From: Pseudomarimonas arenosa
Lineage (GTDB): Bacteria > Pseudomonadota > Gammaproteobacteria > Xanthomonadales > Xanthomonadaceae
NCBI RefSeq assembly: GCF_014841215.1
Contig: NZ_JACYTR010000006.1
Coordinates: forward strand, 121,443 to 185,442
DNA length: 64,000 nucleotides
Reading direction: 5' to 3'
Shown piece by piece: positions 36,481 to 46,447 of the stretch (its first letter is position 1; each line of letters begins with the position of its first letter). Position numbers and translations under genes: made by a program. The notes under the pieces were generated by a model. That model searched no databases and was not told where the DNA came from. It worked only from the letters and a program-made list of their open reading frames with translations.

Positions 36481-37308
36481 TTACCTGCGCGAGGCTGCCT
36501 GCAGCGAGCAGGTCAAGCGCAGCTCACCGGCGTAGGCCTGGCGATACTGGCCTGGGGTGCAACCGGTCGACTGGCGAAACCGCCGTGACAGCGCGCTTTG
36601 ATCGGGGAAGCCCGACTGCTGGGCAATCTCGGCGATCGGCAGCTCAGTTTCCGCCAGCAGGCGGGCGGCTTGATCGGTGCGCAGCTTGATCAGGTACTGC
36701 GCCGGGGTCAGGCCGAACACCCGCTTCATTCGGCGCTCGAACTGGGCGCTGGAGAGGCCGGCACGTTGTGCCACATCGCCGACCCGGAACGGCTCCGGGT
36801 AACGCTCCAGCAACTCATCGACGGCGGCGGCAAACTTGGCATCGATCAGGCCTTCGCGGCTCGGTTCACTCAAATCGCGCGAAATGCAGGCCAGGCCCAC
36901 CAGCCGGCCGCCCTGATCGTGCAACGGGGTCTTGCTGCTCAGGCACCAACCCGGGCTGCCGTCGGCGTACAGGGTGAGATCGAGGTTATCGACGATGGCG
37001 CGCCCAGTGCGAAACAGCGTTTGATCCTGCTGGGCATAGCGCTCGGCCATCAAGCGTGGAAACAGATCGAACGCGGTCTTGCCGAGCGCCTGCTGCTTGT
37101 GCCGCAGGCCACAACGCCGCAAGGCCGATTCGCTGATCAGCACGTAGCGACCGTCGACATCCTTGATCGAAAACACCGTATCGCTGAGGCGATCGAACAA
37201 GGGCTCCAACACCTTCGGCAGGCCCACCGCCGCCAGGAACTCGCGACGCCACTGCAGCAACTGGCTGGCCGTCGCAACGTCGGTTGAGCGCGTATTGGTC
37301 GATTTCAT
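36481..37308 (-). CDS. PAS-AraC transcriptional regulator
   Basis: 275 residues. A PAS domain lies at about residues 25-155 (LEPLFDRLSDTVFSIKDVDGRYVLISESALRRCG ... GLACISRDLS). The AraC helix-turn-helix pair is at the C-terminus (VGDVAQRAGLSSAQFERRMKRVFGLTPAQYLIKLRTDQAARLLAETELPIAEIAQQSGFPDQSALSRRFRQSTG). The PAS part suggests a bound ligand or redox signal. ATG 37308 begins MKSTNTRSTD. It is divergent from the M9 collagenase gene, sharing a 142-base control region, so it is a natural candidate regulator for that gene. Confidence 0.88.
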   Translation of the reverse strand: MKSTNTRSTDVATASQLLQWRREFLAAVGLPKVLEPLFDRLSDTVFSIKDVDGRYVLISESALRRCGLRHKQQALGKTAFDLFPRLMAERYAQQDQTLFRTGRAIVDNLDLTLYADGSPGWCLSSKTPLHDQGGRLVGLACISRDLSEPSREGLIDAKFAAAVDELLERYPEPFRVGDVAQRAGLSSAQFERRMKRVFGLTPAQYLIKLRTDQAARLLAETELPIAEIAQQSGFPDQSALSRRFRQSTGCTPGQYRQAYAGELRLTCSLQAASRR

Positions 37309-37450
37309 GCGTCCTCGTGGGGAATTCCGACAAGACTGGCCCTGCTTTGGCTCACTAACCTCGTCGCGCCGTTGAGCAATCGGCCGCGGGCGCTCGGCGA
37401 GGGGTGCGCACGCGGTCGGCAGGGTTTGAACACCGAATGGGGAGCTAAGC
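37309..37450. promoter_or_regulatory. Divergent control region AraC/collagenase
   Basis: 142 bases shared by two divergent genes. The collagenase side has a clear Shine-Dalgarno (GGGGAG at 37439-37444) six bases before ATG 37451. No -35/-10 elements or AraC operators could be identified by eye. Confidence 0.4.
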
Positions 37451-39496
37451 ATGTCTTGTATCGATCGACGCCGGCAAGCGGGGTGCCGAATCACTTATCT
37501 TTTACTTTGTGCGCTGAGCTCGCTGGCAATAGCGCCATTGGCGGTGGCGCGGTCGGCGCCTGACGGCCTGGCCGACACGGTGCAGCCGGCGCATGGTCAA
37601 TCCGCGCATATTCCATCCGCACACATCCAATCCGAGCCGCTGCGCCGTGGCCACGCGCCGCCACAGAGCCTGCGCCGGATCGAGCACTACTACGACTACG
37701 ATACCGGCCGGCCCGACCCGCGGGCGCGCTATCTCGACCCGCAACCGCCAGCACAGCAGGTGGCCAAGGGTGATTGCGATCTGGCGCTGTTCGAAACCGC
37801 CAGCGGTTCGACCCTGGTCGCAGCGATTCGTGCGGTGGCACCGGAGTGCCTGTACGGCCTGTTCGGTGTCGAAGGCAGTGCGGCGGCCAGCACTTTCGCC
37901 GAGGCCAAGATGATTACCGTTGCCAATGCCTTTGGCGCAGCGGCGCCGGGCTATGCCGGTGACAATCGCGATGGCTCACTGCAGTTGATCCTGTTTCTGC
38001 GCGCCGGCCTGTTCGTGCAGTTCTATCAGTCGGATGTTGTCGGCGACTACGGTGCCGGCTGGCGTAGCGCCATTCAAGCGGCCCTGAATGGCTTTGTGGC
38101 CAATCCGCATTTTGCCAATGTCAGCGACGAGCACGGCGCGGTGTTGTCCGAGTTCGTCACCTTGATCGACAGTGCCGGTGAAAATGCTGCCCATCTCACC
38201 ACCGTGCGCGGCCTGCTCGATGCCTATGGCCCTGGCCACGCCGAATATTGGTACATGAAAGCGGCGGTGAACAACTGCTTTACCGTGTTGTTTCGCGGCC
38301 ACTATGGCGATGAATTTCGCGCTCAGGTCGCCAGCGCCGGACCGGCGATAACCGATAGTTTGCTCGACTTCATCCTGCGCAATCGACAGGCCGATGTCGC
38401 CAGCGAGCGCGAATACCTGCTCAGCAATGCCGGTGCCGAGCTGGCGCGCTTTCTCCAGTACAGCGAGCCGTTTGTTTCGACCCTGCGGCCGAAGGTAAAG
38501 CAGGTGCTGGATCAGTTCGCCCTGCTCGGGCCGGGCGCGGGGATCTATGTGCGCACCGCCGATATCACCGACTATTACGATCATGCCAACTGTGCCTACT
38601 ACGGGCTGTGCAACTTCCTTGCCGATCTTGAGGCCACGGTGTTGCCGCCGGCCAATGCACGCGATTGCAGCTCCAGCCTGCGGGTGCGCAGTCAGGCCTT
38701 GAGCTCGCAACAGCTGGATTTGGTGTGCAGCATCGTCGGTGGCGAGGCGGCCTATTTTCATGCCGAAACGCAAACCGGCGGATTGCCGGTGGCGAACGAT
38801 TTCAATACCCGACTGGAGATGGTGATCTTCCACTCCAGTGACGACTACGCCACCTATTCCGGCGTGCTGTTTGGCAACAACACCAATAACGGCGGTATCT
38901 ATCTCGAGGGCGATCCGTCCAACCTCAGCAATCAGGCCCGCTTCCTGGCCTACGAAGCGGAATGGCTGCGCCCGGCGTTTGAAGTGTGGAACCTGACCCA
39001 CGAATACATCCACTACCTCGACGGACGCTACAACTGGTACGGCCGCTTCGCCGACTACCCGCTCGATGCCCCGGCTTCGGCGGTGTGGATTATCGAGGGC
39101 CTGGCCGAATACCTGTCTTACGGCTACCGCCAGCAGCTCTATCAAGGCGCGATCAGCGAAGCGGCCAACCCCGATCGCTACAGCCTGGACCAGCTGTTTG
39201 ATACCGAATATGGCCACAGCTCGGCTCGCGTCTATCGCTGGGGCTATCTCGGCTCGCGCTACCTGATGGAACAGCAGCGCGCGCAGATCGCCGCCCTTCA
39301 CGCCCTGACCCGGGTCGGTGACTACAGCAGCGGCTATTCCGGCTGGCTGAATGCGCAACGCGGCCTGCATAACACAGCGTTCCGCAACTGGGTGGCCTGC
39401 TTCGGCGCCCACCAAGGTGATGTCAGCAGCTGTGGCGTGGGTGGTGGGCAGGTGTTCGCCAATGGCTTCGAGACGCCGCAGGTCAGGCGGGATTGA
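37451..39496 (+). CDS. Secreted M9-family collagenase-like metalloprotease
   Basis: 681 residues. A signal region (YLLLCALSSLAIAPLAVA) is followed by an N-terminal activator-like domain and then the zinc site: His517, Glu518, His521 in HEYIHYLDGRYN, with the third ligand most likely Glu549 in IIEGLAEYLSYG. The H-E-x-x-H with EGLAEY about 30 residues later is the M9 (microbial collagenase) signature. It probably cleaves collagen-like or other extracellular proteins. The C-terminus has GGGQVFANGFETPQVRRD, a FANGFE tag like the FADAFE of the CxxxCH protein. It is divergent from a PAS-AraC regulator. Confidence 0.88.
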   Translation: MSCIDRRRQAGCRITYLLLCALSSLAIAPLAVARSAPDGLADTVQPAHGQSAHIPSAHIQSEPLRRGHAPPQSLRRIEHYYDYDTGRPDPRARYLDPQPPAQQVAKGDCDLALFETASGSTLVAAIRAVAPECLYGLFGVEGSAAASTFAEAKMITVANAFGAAAPGYAGDNRDGSLQLILFLRAGLFVQFYQSDVVGDYGAGWRSAIQAALNGFVANPHFANVSDEHGAVLSEFVTLIDSAGENAAHLTTVRGLLDAYGPGHAEYWYMKAAVNNCFTVLFRGHYGDEFRAQVASAGPAITDSLLDFILRNRQADVASEREYLLSNAGAELARFLQYSEPFVSTLRPKVKQVLDQFALLGPGAGIYVRTADITDYYDHANCAYYGLCNFLADLEATVLPPANARDCSSSLRVRSQALSSQQLDLVCSIVGGEAAYFHAETQTGGLPVANDFNTRLEMVIFHSSDDYATYSGVLFGNNTNNGGIYLEGDPSNLSNQARFLAYEAEWLRPAFEVWNLTHEYIHYLDGRYNWYGRFADYPLDAPASAVWIIEGLAEYLSYGYRQQLYQGAISEAANPDRYSLDQLFDTEYGHSSARVYRWGYLGSRYLMEQQRAQIAALHALTRVGDYSSGYSGWLNAQRGLHNTAFRNWVACFGAHQGDVSSCGVGGGQVFANGFETPQVRRD

Positions 39497-39677
39497 GCGC
39501 GAGTTTGGCGCCTTTCATGCTGCGATGCCGCAGTGACCGATTGCCCGTAGATAGGGGCGTCGGTCGTCGTGTTGCGCTGCCTGCGCTGCAGCGCAGCACA
39601 GAATGTGCGAATTTTCCGTACGCACGCGTGCAACAACTGGTTCACAATGCCGGTTCGCTGCATGGGAGGAAGCTGCT

Positions 39678-42506
39678 GTGTTTATCATCACACTGCGCTC
39701 TCGAGCGCTGCTGTTCGCATTTGCATGCATGCTGGCCGGCTCGGTCAGCGCCGAAACCATTACCGCGCCCGGCTTGGGGTCCGCTGGAACGATTAGTTAC
39801 GATGCCGATGGCGTGCCGACGATTACCGCGGCTACCGATGTCGATGCTGCCTGGCTGATGGGCTATGCCCATGCCCGCGACCGCTTCTTTCAGATGGATC
39901 AGCTCCGTCGGGTGGCCTCGGGTACCCTGGCGGAACTGGTCGGGTCGGCGGCCTTGTCCAGCGATATCCAGTTCCGCACCCTGGGCCTGCGCCGTGCCGC
40001 GGTGGCGTCTTGGCAGAAGCAGCCTGATGCCTTGCGAGGTGCGCTGCGCGCCTATGCCGACGGGGTGAACGCCTGGCTGGCGCAGAACGACTTGCCGCTG
40101 GAATACCAGGCCTTGGAGTTGACCCGCGCGCGGCGCTGGTCACCGGTGGATTCGCTGGTAATCGGCAAACTGCTGGCCTTGCAGCTGAGCTTCGATGACG
40201 AGACCAGCTACACCGCGCGGCTTGGCGCCTATCAACAGGCCGGCGCAGTGGCCGGTTTCAACGGTGCTGCCTTGTTCTTTGAAGACACTCACCGCAGTGC
40301 GCCGGCCGATGGCCGGGTCAGCATCCCGGATTGGCTGAATGGCTTCGGTGCCAGTGCGATCGGCCAGCAGCCGAAGTCTGAACCTGTCGTTCCGATGGTC
40401 GGCGCCAGCCGCTTGAGCATGCTGCAGCAACATGTCGAGCGGGTGCAGGGCAATCCGATCCTGGCGCCCTTGCTGCATCGGCGCGAGAACCGCGCTGGCA
40501 GCAACTGGTGGATGGTGGCGGGTGAACACACCGCCTCCGGTCGGCCGATCCTGGCCAACGATCCGCATTTGTCGCTGGGCACGCCGACTCTGTTCCACGA
40601 GGCGCATATCGTCTCCAATGATCCGGCGTTCGCCGAACCGATGAACACCGTCGGCCTGGTAACCCCCGGCACGCCCCTGCCCATCCTCGGCTGTACCTCG
40701 AACTTCTGCTGGGGCTTAACCACCAATACCCTCGATGTGACCGACTGGTATTTCGAGCAGTTCATCGTCAATACCTATGGTCTGCCGACCCATTCGGTGC
40801 ACAACGGGGTGGCCGAGCCGGTGCTGTGGGTATTTCAGTCTTACTACGTGAACCAGCTCGGTGATGGCACGGCGGACAATGTGATCCGCGACAACTCGAT
40901 CGGCTATACCCAAGGCGCCATCACGGTGCTGGTGCCGCGGCGCAACTACGGTCCGATGCTGGTAGCGCCGGATGCCGATGGCGTCGGACTGACCGTGCAA
41001 TACGCCGGCTGGGGGCCGACCTTCGAACTGGAAGCCTTCCGCAAGATCAATCGGGCCACCAGCCTGGAGGAGTTCCGTCAGGCCGTACTTAACTTCGATG
41101 TTGGCTCGCAGAACTTCGCCTATGTCGACAAGCAGGGCACGATCGCCTATTTCACCTCGGCCGAGGCGCCGATCCGCGAAGACTTGCAGCAGAACACCGT
41201 TGTTGGCCTGCCGCCCTACCTGGTCCGCAATGGCTCCGGTGGCAACGACTGGTTGCCGATGTCGCGCCAGTACCAGGGCCAGGCGTTGCCCTACGAAGTG
41301 CTGTCGCCAGAGGAAATGCCCTTCGTGGTCAATCCTGACAGCGGCTATATCGCCAACGCCAACAACGATCCGGTCGGCACCACGCTGGACAACAACCCGC
41401 TCAACGAGCAACGCCCTGAGGGCGGCATTTATTATCTGGCGCAGCAGGGTTCGTCCTATCGCATCGGCCGTATTGACCGTGAGCTACAGACCTTGATCGC
41501 GCGTGGCGATATCACCGTGCAGGACATGGCGAACTTGCAGTCGAACAATCAGCTGCTTGATGCCGAGCTCATCCTGCCCTATCTGCTGCAGGCATTCGAC
41601 AACGCACCGGCCTGTTCAGTAGCGCAGGATCCACGCGTCGCTCAGGCGATCGGCTATCTACGCGACTGGGATTTCTCCACCCCGACCGGTATTCAGCAAG
41701 GCTACGATGCCGGCGACAATCCGTTTGCCCTGGCCGCACCGAGCGAAGCCGAGATCGCCAGCAGCGTGGCGGCTACCCTGTGGGCGCAGTTTCGCAGCCA
41801 GGTGGTGCGCGGCACCATTGATCACACCCTGACCCAGGTCGGGCTGGCCAACTTCCGCCCCGGTGGCAACGATGCCTATACCGGCCTGAAACAGATTCTG
41901 GATACCTTCGCCCAGCGCCAGGGGCGCGGCGCCTCCGGCCTGGATTTCTTTACCCGAGTGCCCGCCGATGTGGCGGCTTCGGCGGCACCGGCCACACGGC
42001 GCGACTGCGTGTTATTGGATAGCCTGAAGCGTGGCCTGGATCGATTGGCCAGCGATGACTTCGCCCCAGCATTCGCCAACTCGACCAATCTCAATGATTA
42101 CCGCTGGGGTCGCCTGCACCGCATCGTGTTCGCTCATCCACTGGGCGCGCCCTTGTCGATACCGAGCAATAACGGTTACCCATTCACCGATCTGGCGCCG
42201 GGCCTGCCTGGACTGGCGCGCCCGGGCGGCTTCCAGGTAGTCGATGCCTCCAGCCACGATATCCGCGCCGATGGCGTCAACAATTACATGTTCAGTGCCG
42301 GCCCGATCCGCCGTTTCATCGGTGAGATGACCGATACACCGACCCTGCTGCAGATCATTCCCGGTGGCCAGGATGGCAATATCGGTGGGCCGGGTTATAT
42401 CAGCCAGCTGCCGTTCTGGCTGGTCAATGGCTACAAGCCGCTGGTGATTGACCCGGCGCAGTCGGCCGCTGCCGCGGTGGCGAATCTGCAGTTCTCGCCG
42501 CCCTGA
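39678..42506 (+). CDS. Secreted penicillin acylase family protein (Ntn hydrolase)
   Basis: 942 residues. A signal region (FACMLAGSVSAE) precedes the alpha chain. The Ser nucleophile at the start of the beta chain is Ser275 in RAGSNWWMVAGEHTASGRPILANDPHL, the family processing site. The protein would be autocleaved into alpha and beta chains. The family includes penicillin, cephalosporin and quorum-signal (acyl-homoserine lactone) acylases, so the substrate cannot be told here. The GTG start at 39678 has a strong GGGAGGA Shine-Dalgarno (39664-39670). A shortened relative of its C-terminus is present as a relic at 48273-48407. Confidence 0.9.
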   Translation: MFIITLRSRALLFAFACMLAGSVSAETITAPGLGSAGTISYDADGVPTITAATDVDAAWLMGYAHARDRFFQMDQLRRVASGTLAELVGSAALSSDIQFRTLGLRRAAVASWQKQPDALRGALRAYADGVNAWLAQNDLPLEYQALELTRARRWSPVDSLVIGKLLALQLSFDDETSYTARLGAYQQAGAVAGFNGAALFFEDTHRSAPADGRVSIPDWLNGFGASAIGQQPKSEPVVPMVGASRLSMLQQHVERVQGNPILAPLLHRRENRAGSNWWMVAGEHTASGRPILANDPHLSLGTPTLFHEAHIVSNDPAFAEPMNTVGLVTPGTPLPILGCTSNFCWGLTTNTLDVTDWYFEQFIVNTYGLPTHSVHNGVAEPVLWVFQSYYVNQLGDGTADNVIRDNSIGYTQGAITVLVPRRNYGPMLVAPDADGVGLTVQYAGWGPTFELEAFRKINRATSLEEFRQAVLNFDVGSQNFAYVDKQGTIAYFTSAEAPIREDLQQNTVVGLPPYLVRNGSGGNDWLPMSRQYQGQALPYEVLSPEEMPFVVNPDSGYIANANNDPVGTTLDNNPLNEQRPEGGIYYLAQQGSSYRIGRIDRELQTLIARGDITVQDMANLQSNNQLLDAELILPYLLQAFDNAPACSVAQDPRVAQAIGYLRDWDFSTPTGIQQGYDAGDNPFALAAPSEAEIASSVAATLWAQFRSQVVRGTIDHTLTQVGLANFRPGGNDAYTGLKQILDTFAQRQGRGASGLDFFTRVPADVAASAAPATRRDCVLLDSLKRGLDRLASDDFAPAFANSTNLNDYRWGRLHRIVFAHPLGAPLSIPSNNGYPFTDLAPGLPGLARPGGFQVVDASSHDIRADGVNNYMFSAGPIRRFIGEMTDTPTLLQIIPGGQDGNIGGPGYISQLPFWLVNGYKPLVIDPAQSAAAAVANLQFSPP

Positions 42507-43168
42507 TCGACGATAGCGATACTGTTCGTTCGCGCCGACCGCCGCTGGACGGTCGGCACGGAACGCAGAGTTATTGAACCGGCCAATTGATGTTTCAACT
42601 GGGCGGTTCAATGAAGCAGTCCATGGACTGCTCGCGCGCAGCGACCTAGATAGAAACGCGGGCTCGGCCTGCGGTCACTGCTCGACCTGTGCAGCAGCCT
42701 GCCGACCTGGCCGCTATGGCGTTCGCCTACCACTTATGGATTCGGCAAACTGAAGTTTGAACATCCTGTTCAACGTCAAGTCCCGCGTCCGGTACCGTTC
42801 GACAGGCTCACGGCAGGCATGCTCGTACGCGCGCGCGCTTCACCGCGACTAGTCTCTCAGGCCGGTTACGCTGCAATGGTGGGCCACAGGCCTACATCTA
42901 CCGCGGAACGCGACCCGGCAAATCTCGCCCTGGGGGATTGATCCTGAGGTCTGCCCAGAAATTCATCCATGGGTTCAATCCCTTGCTGAAGTCCCAAAGC
43001 GAGAGAGCAAGATCAACTGACAAATCGCCGACGTGCCCGGCGCAGCCAGGTGTTCAGGCTGCACCACAGCCGCTCTTGTGCCTGATTGCCAAGTCTGATT
43101 ATCTGTCGTCTTCACAAAACGTTGGCGCTAGGCCGGCGGTACGTCCGGCCGCGGATGGGGATGCACGC
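42507..43168. other. Long intergenic region before the ECF sigma gene
   Basis: 662 bases. It holds the composite repeat copy B (42572-42851), then about 317 bases with no recognisable element. A frame in phase with the sigma gene is open from 42938 but its residues (KFIHGFNPLLKSQSERARS) show no sigma-like content. The Shine-Dalgarno-like GGATGGGGA is near 43153-43161, eight bases before the chosen sigma ATG. Confidence 0.7.
42572..42851. repeat. Dispersed repeat, copy B (inverted composite)
   Basis: The left part (42572-42646) matches one end of the repeat in plus orientation (TTGAACC, TTTCAACT, GTTCAATGAAGCAGTCC, and the perfect palindrome GCAGTCCATGGACTGC at 42616-42631). The right part (42737-42851) matches the other end in minus orientation (GATTCGGCAAAC, GTTTGAACATCCTGTTCAAC, TTCGACAGGCTCACGGCAGG). 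Between them are about 90 bases unlike either copy. Confidence 0.8.
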
Positions 43169-43771
43169 ATGCAGATCGACACTCAGGCTTCCAACGGCGT
43201 AGAGCAGAACGCCAGCGAACTCACCGGCTTGCTGGCGGCCTGGGGAGCGGGTGATGGTCAGGCCCGGGAGCGTCTGATTGCCCTGGTCTATCCGGAGCTC
43301 AACCGGCTCGCACAACGCCAGCTGCAGCGCGAGCGGGCCTCGACCTTGCGCACCGGCGACCTGCTGCATGAGGCCTGCATTCGCCTGCTGCGTTCGCCGC
43401 CGCAAGCCTGCAACGACCGCCGTCACTTCTACGCCATCGCGGCCACCGTGATGCGCCGGGTGCTGGTCGAACATGCGCGCAATCGCGCGGCGATCAAACG
43501 TCAGGCTGAGCGGGTGGAGGAGGATGAACTTGCCCTGCCTGCGCCGCCGGATGGATTTCCCGACTGGTTGCTGCTCGATCAGGCACTCGGTGGTTTGCGC
43601 GAGGTTGATGACGCTGCCTGTGAAGCGGTGGAGCTGCATCTGATTGCCGGGCTCAGTCTGGAAGAGTGTGCCAGTCTGCAACAGGTCAGCCGCGCTACTG
43701 TGGTGCGCAGTCTGCGTTTCGGTCGTGCCTGGTTGCGCGATTTCCTGCAGCAAGGTGAACCTGAGTGCTGA
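43169..43771 (+). CDS. ECF-type RNA polymerase sigma factor
   Basis: 200 residues. Sigma region 2 is in RLIALVYPELNRLAQRQLQRERASTLRTGDLLHEACIRLLRS, with the region-2 core ATVMRRVLVEHARNRAAIKRQ, and region 4 in CEAVELHLIAGLSLEECASLQQVSRATVVRSLRFGRAWL. This resembles the ECF subgroup that sits beside serine/threonine kinases. The ATG at 43169 begins MQIDTQASNGVEQNASELTG. Its stop lies inside the start of the kinase gene (7-base overlap), so they are translated together. Activation is likely controlled by the kinase or its targets; no anti-sigma factor is adjacent. Confidence 0.85.
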   Translation: MQIDTQASNGVEQNASELTGLLAAWGAGDGQARERLIALVYPELNRLAQRQLQRERASTLRTGDLLHEACIRLLRSPPQACNDRRHFYAIAATVMRRVLVEHARNRAAIKRQAERVEEDELALPAPPDGFPDWLLLDQALGGLREVDDAACEAVELHLIAGLSLEECASLQQVSRATVVRSLRFGRAWLRDFLQQGEPEC

Positions 43772-46365
43772 GCGCGCCGTTGCTGCGCGAGCTGTTCGAC
43801 CAACTGAGCGCGATCGCCGATCCTTCTGCCCGCGAAGCTGCACTGTGTGCAGCCACCGAGAACATCGAGCTGCGAGCGTCGTTGCGACGACTATTGCAGG
43901 CCGAAGCCTCCCTGGATCCGCTCGATTCGGTTGATTCGGCCGAGCCGATCTATGCCTTTGTCGAAGCCCAGCAGCGGCGCGCCTGGATCGGACGCCGACT
44001 GGGCGAGTTCGAGCTGGTCGAGTTGCTGGGCAGCGGCGGCATGGGCGCGGTGTATCGCGCCCGCCGCTGCGCGGAGTTTGAGCAGCAGGTGGCGATCAAG
44101 CTGCTGAACCAGCTCCGGCCAGTCGCTCCAAGCCTGCAACGCTTCCAGGCAGAACGTCAGGCCCTGGCCCTGCTCGATCACCCCGGCATCGCGCGCTTGT
44201 TTGATGCTGCGATCAGCGCCGATGGCTACCCGTATCTGGTCATGGAGCTGATCCAGGGCGCGCCACTCGACCACTATTGCCGACGGCAACGTGTGTCGTT
44301 GCGTGATCGAGTGAAACTCATGGTTGAGGTGTGCGCGGCGGTGCAGGCGGCGCACGCCCGCCTGGTGCTGCACCGCGATCTGAAACCGGCCAACATTCTG
44401 GTTAGCCACGACGGCCACCCCAAGGTGGTGGATTTCGGCATTGCCAAACTGCTTGACCAGGATGGCGTGGACGCGACCCGCACGGTGGAGGGCCAGCGTG
44501 CGCTGTCGCTCGACTATGCCAGCCCGGAGCAGATTCGCGGCGAAGTGTGTGGTGTGCAAACCGATGTCTATTCGCTGGGCGTGGTGCTGTTCGAGCTGCT
44601 GACTGGCCGACGGCCATTCTTCCGCAGCGGAATGCCGTTGCCGGCCTTGCTCGCCGCGCTTGAACGCGAGCCACCACCCTTGGCCAGCGGTTCAATCGAA
44701 GCTTCGTTTGCGCCCGATCTGAGCCGCTCGCAACTGCGTGGCGATCTCGACGCCATCCTGCAGTGTGCCTTGGCCAGCGAGCAGCGGCATCGCTATCGCT
44801 CGGTGGCGGAATTCGCCGCCGATCTGCAGCGCTATCTGGATGGCCGGGCCGTGCATGCGCGCGGGGCCGTGCGCGGCTATCGGGCCTGGCGCTTCGTGCG
44901 CCGCAACGGCTGGGCGTTGAGTATGGCTTCATTGATCGTATTCGGCTCCTTGCTGTTGGCGCTGTTCTACCGCAGCAGCTCGTTGAGTTTGGAAGCCGAA
45001 CGCAACAAGGCACAGCTGGCGCAGATTCACGCCGAGCTTGAGCGCAGTCGTGCCGAGCAGTTGAACGAATTGATCCTCGATAGCTTTCGAGTCGCCGACC
45101 CGCGCCAGGGCGAAGGGGCCGAACTGAGTGCGCGCAAAGTGCTGGATCGCGCGGCGGAACGACTGGGAGTGCTCTCGGAGTCAACGGTCGGCAACGCCGA
45201 ACTGCTGCTGACCCTGTCCGCTGCCTATGTCGGCCTGGGGCTCTACGATCAGGCTGAAACGGTGCTGTCGAGGGCAGCCCAACTCAGCGCCAGCCGGCCA
45301 TCCGAACAGGCCAAGGTCGAACTTCAGCGGGCCGATCTGGCCCGGCGTCGCACCCAGTTCGCTGAGGCAGGCGAGCATCTGGCGCAGGCACGAGGCTTGA
45401 TGCTGGGCCAGGGCGAACAGCTGGCAGGTCTGCGACTTGATGCCGATGAGCAGGAGGCCTTGTTGGCCTTGGCTACCGATCGCGGCGCCGAGGGCGTGCA
45501 GTTGTTGCAGCGAAACCGCGCCCAACGGATCGCCCTGCAAGGCGTGGCGCATCGCGACAGCCGACGGGTGGGCCGCCAGCTGGCCTTTGCCCATCGCTCG
45601 CTGGGTGAGTTCGAGCAGGCCGAGGCCGCCTTGCTGCAACTGTTGGGCGAGGTAGGAGGCGAGACCGCGCAGGCGGCGGAGCGGCAACGTCTGCTGGCTG
45701 AACTCGCCGCATTGCGATTGCGTCAGCGACGCACTGACGATGCCATGCAGGCGGCCCAGCAATCGCTGCAGGCGGCGCGCGATCTGTACGGCTCGCGTCA
45801 TGTGGCGACCGCCAATGCGCTGGATCTGCTGGCTACCCTGGAGAAGCGCGCCGGCCAGTTGCCGCAGGCCGAAGCGCATTACCGCGAAGCGATCGCGGTA
45901 AAGCGCGCTGCTCTGGGGCCGGGTCAGCTGGCCGAGGCGATCAGTGCCTACAACCTTGGGCTGCTTTTGCTCTATTCACGCAACGACGCCGCCGGAGCGG
46001 AACAGGCACTTGCATCGGCAGTCGGAATTGCCGCCCAGCATTGGCATGCCAGCCATTCCAACCTGCATCTGCTGCGCACCAAATGGGCAGCCAGTCTGGT
46101 AGCGCTGGGCCGCATCGACGAAGCGGAAGCCTTGCTGCAGCAAGCTAAACAGGTATTCGCTGCCGCCCCTGAGCAGAACGAGGTGAATCTGGCCTGGGTG
46201 CGCGCCGAGCTGGCCGAGATTCGCCAGCAGCAGGCCGAACCCGAGGCATCGCGCCAGCTGATCGAACAGGCCTGGCCGGTGCTCAGCGCCCACCTTGCCG
46301 CCGATGACCCGGAACTGTCGTTGATTCGCTCGCGCTACCAGCGCCACGCCGAGCCGGCTCCGTGA
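43765..46365 (+). CDS. Membrane serine/threonine protein kinase with TPRs
   Basis: 866 residues. Kinase domain from about residue 80: the Gly loop LGSGGMGAVYRAR, VAIKLL lysine, catalytic loop HRDLKPANILV, DFGIAKLL, and SLDYASPEQIRGE. One transmembrane helix (WALSMASLIVFGSLLLALFY) at about 385-405 is followed by a long helical extracytoplasmic half with TPR-like repeats (ALEEQAEAVLSRAAQLSASRPSE ... LNLHLLRTKWAASLVALGRIDEAEALLQQA). Start is GTG 43765, overlapping the sigma stop by seven bases. The kinase probably phosphorylates or gates the sigma factor, as in known ECF-kinase pairs (inference). Confidence 0.92.
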   Translation: MLSAPLLRELFDQLSAIADPSAREAALCAATENIELRASLRRLLQAEASLDPLDSVDSAEPIYAFVEAQQRRAWIGRRLGEFELVELLGSGGMGAVYRARRCAEFEQQVAIKLLNQLRPVAPSLQRFQAERQALALLDHPGIARLFDAAISADGYPYLVMELIQGAPLDHYCRRQRVSLRDRVKLMVEVCAAVQAAHARLVLHRDLKPANILVSHDGHPKVVDFGIAKLLDQDGVDATRTVEGQRALSLDYASPEQIRGEVCGVQTDVYSLGVVLFELLTGRRPFFRSGMPLPALLAALEREPPPLASGSIEASFAPDLSRSQLRGDLDAILQCALASEQRHRYRSVAEFAADLQRYLDGRAVHARGAVRGYRAWRFVRRNGWALSMASLIVFGSLLLALFYRSSSLSLEAERNKAQLAQIHAELERSRAEQLNELILDSFRVADPRQGEGAELSARKVLDRAAERLGVLSESTVGNAELLLTLSAAYVGLGLYDQAETVLSRAAQLSASRPSEQAKVELQRADLARRRTQFAEAGEHLAQARGLMLGQGEQLAGLRLDADEQEALLALATDRGAEGVQLLQRNRAQRIALQGVAHRDSRRVGRQLAFAHRSLGEFEQAEAALLQLLGEVGGETAQAAERQRLLAELAALRLRQRRTDDAMQAAQQSLQAARDLYGSRHVATANALDLLATLEKRAGQLPQAEAHYREAIAVKRAALGPGQLAEAISAYNLGLLLLYSRNDAAGAEQALASAVGIAAQHWHASHSNLHLLRTKWAASLVALGRIDEAEALLQQAKQVFAAAPEQNEVNLAWVRAELAEIRQQQAEPEASRQLIEQAWPVLSAHLAADDPELSLIRSRYQRHAEPAP

Positions 46366-46447
46366 TCCTCGCCCACGGGATTTTTCGCATTGACTATCGC
46401 CGGCTGCTGCTGGCGCTTCTGTTTCCGCATCGCTACAGGATGATGAA

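Noticed and set aside
37976..39415. A 479-codon frame opposite the collagenase
   Set aside because: Shadow of the collagenase coding strand, no signal or domain.
42938..43168. A longer ECF sigma factor start
   Set aside because: The upstream residues show no sigma content, and the downstream ATG has a better ribosome site.
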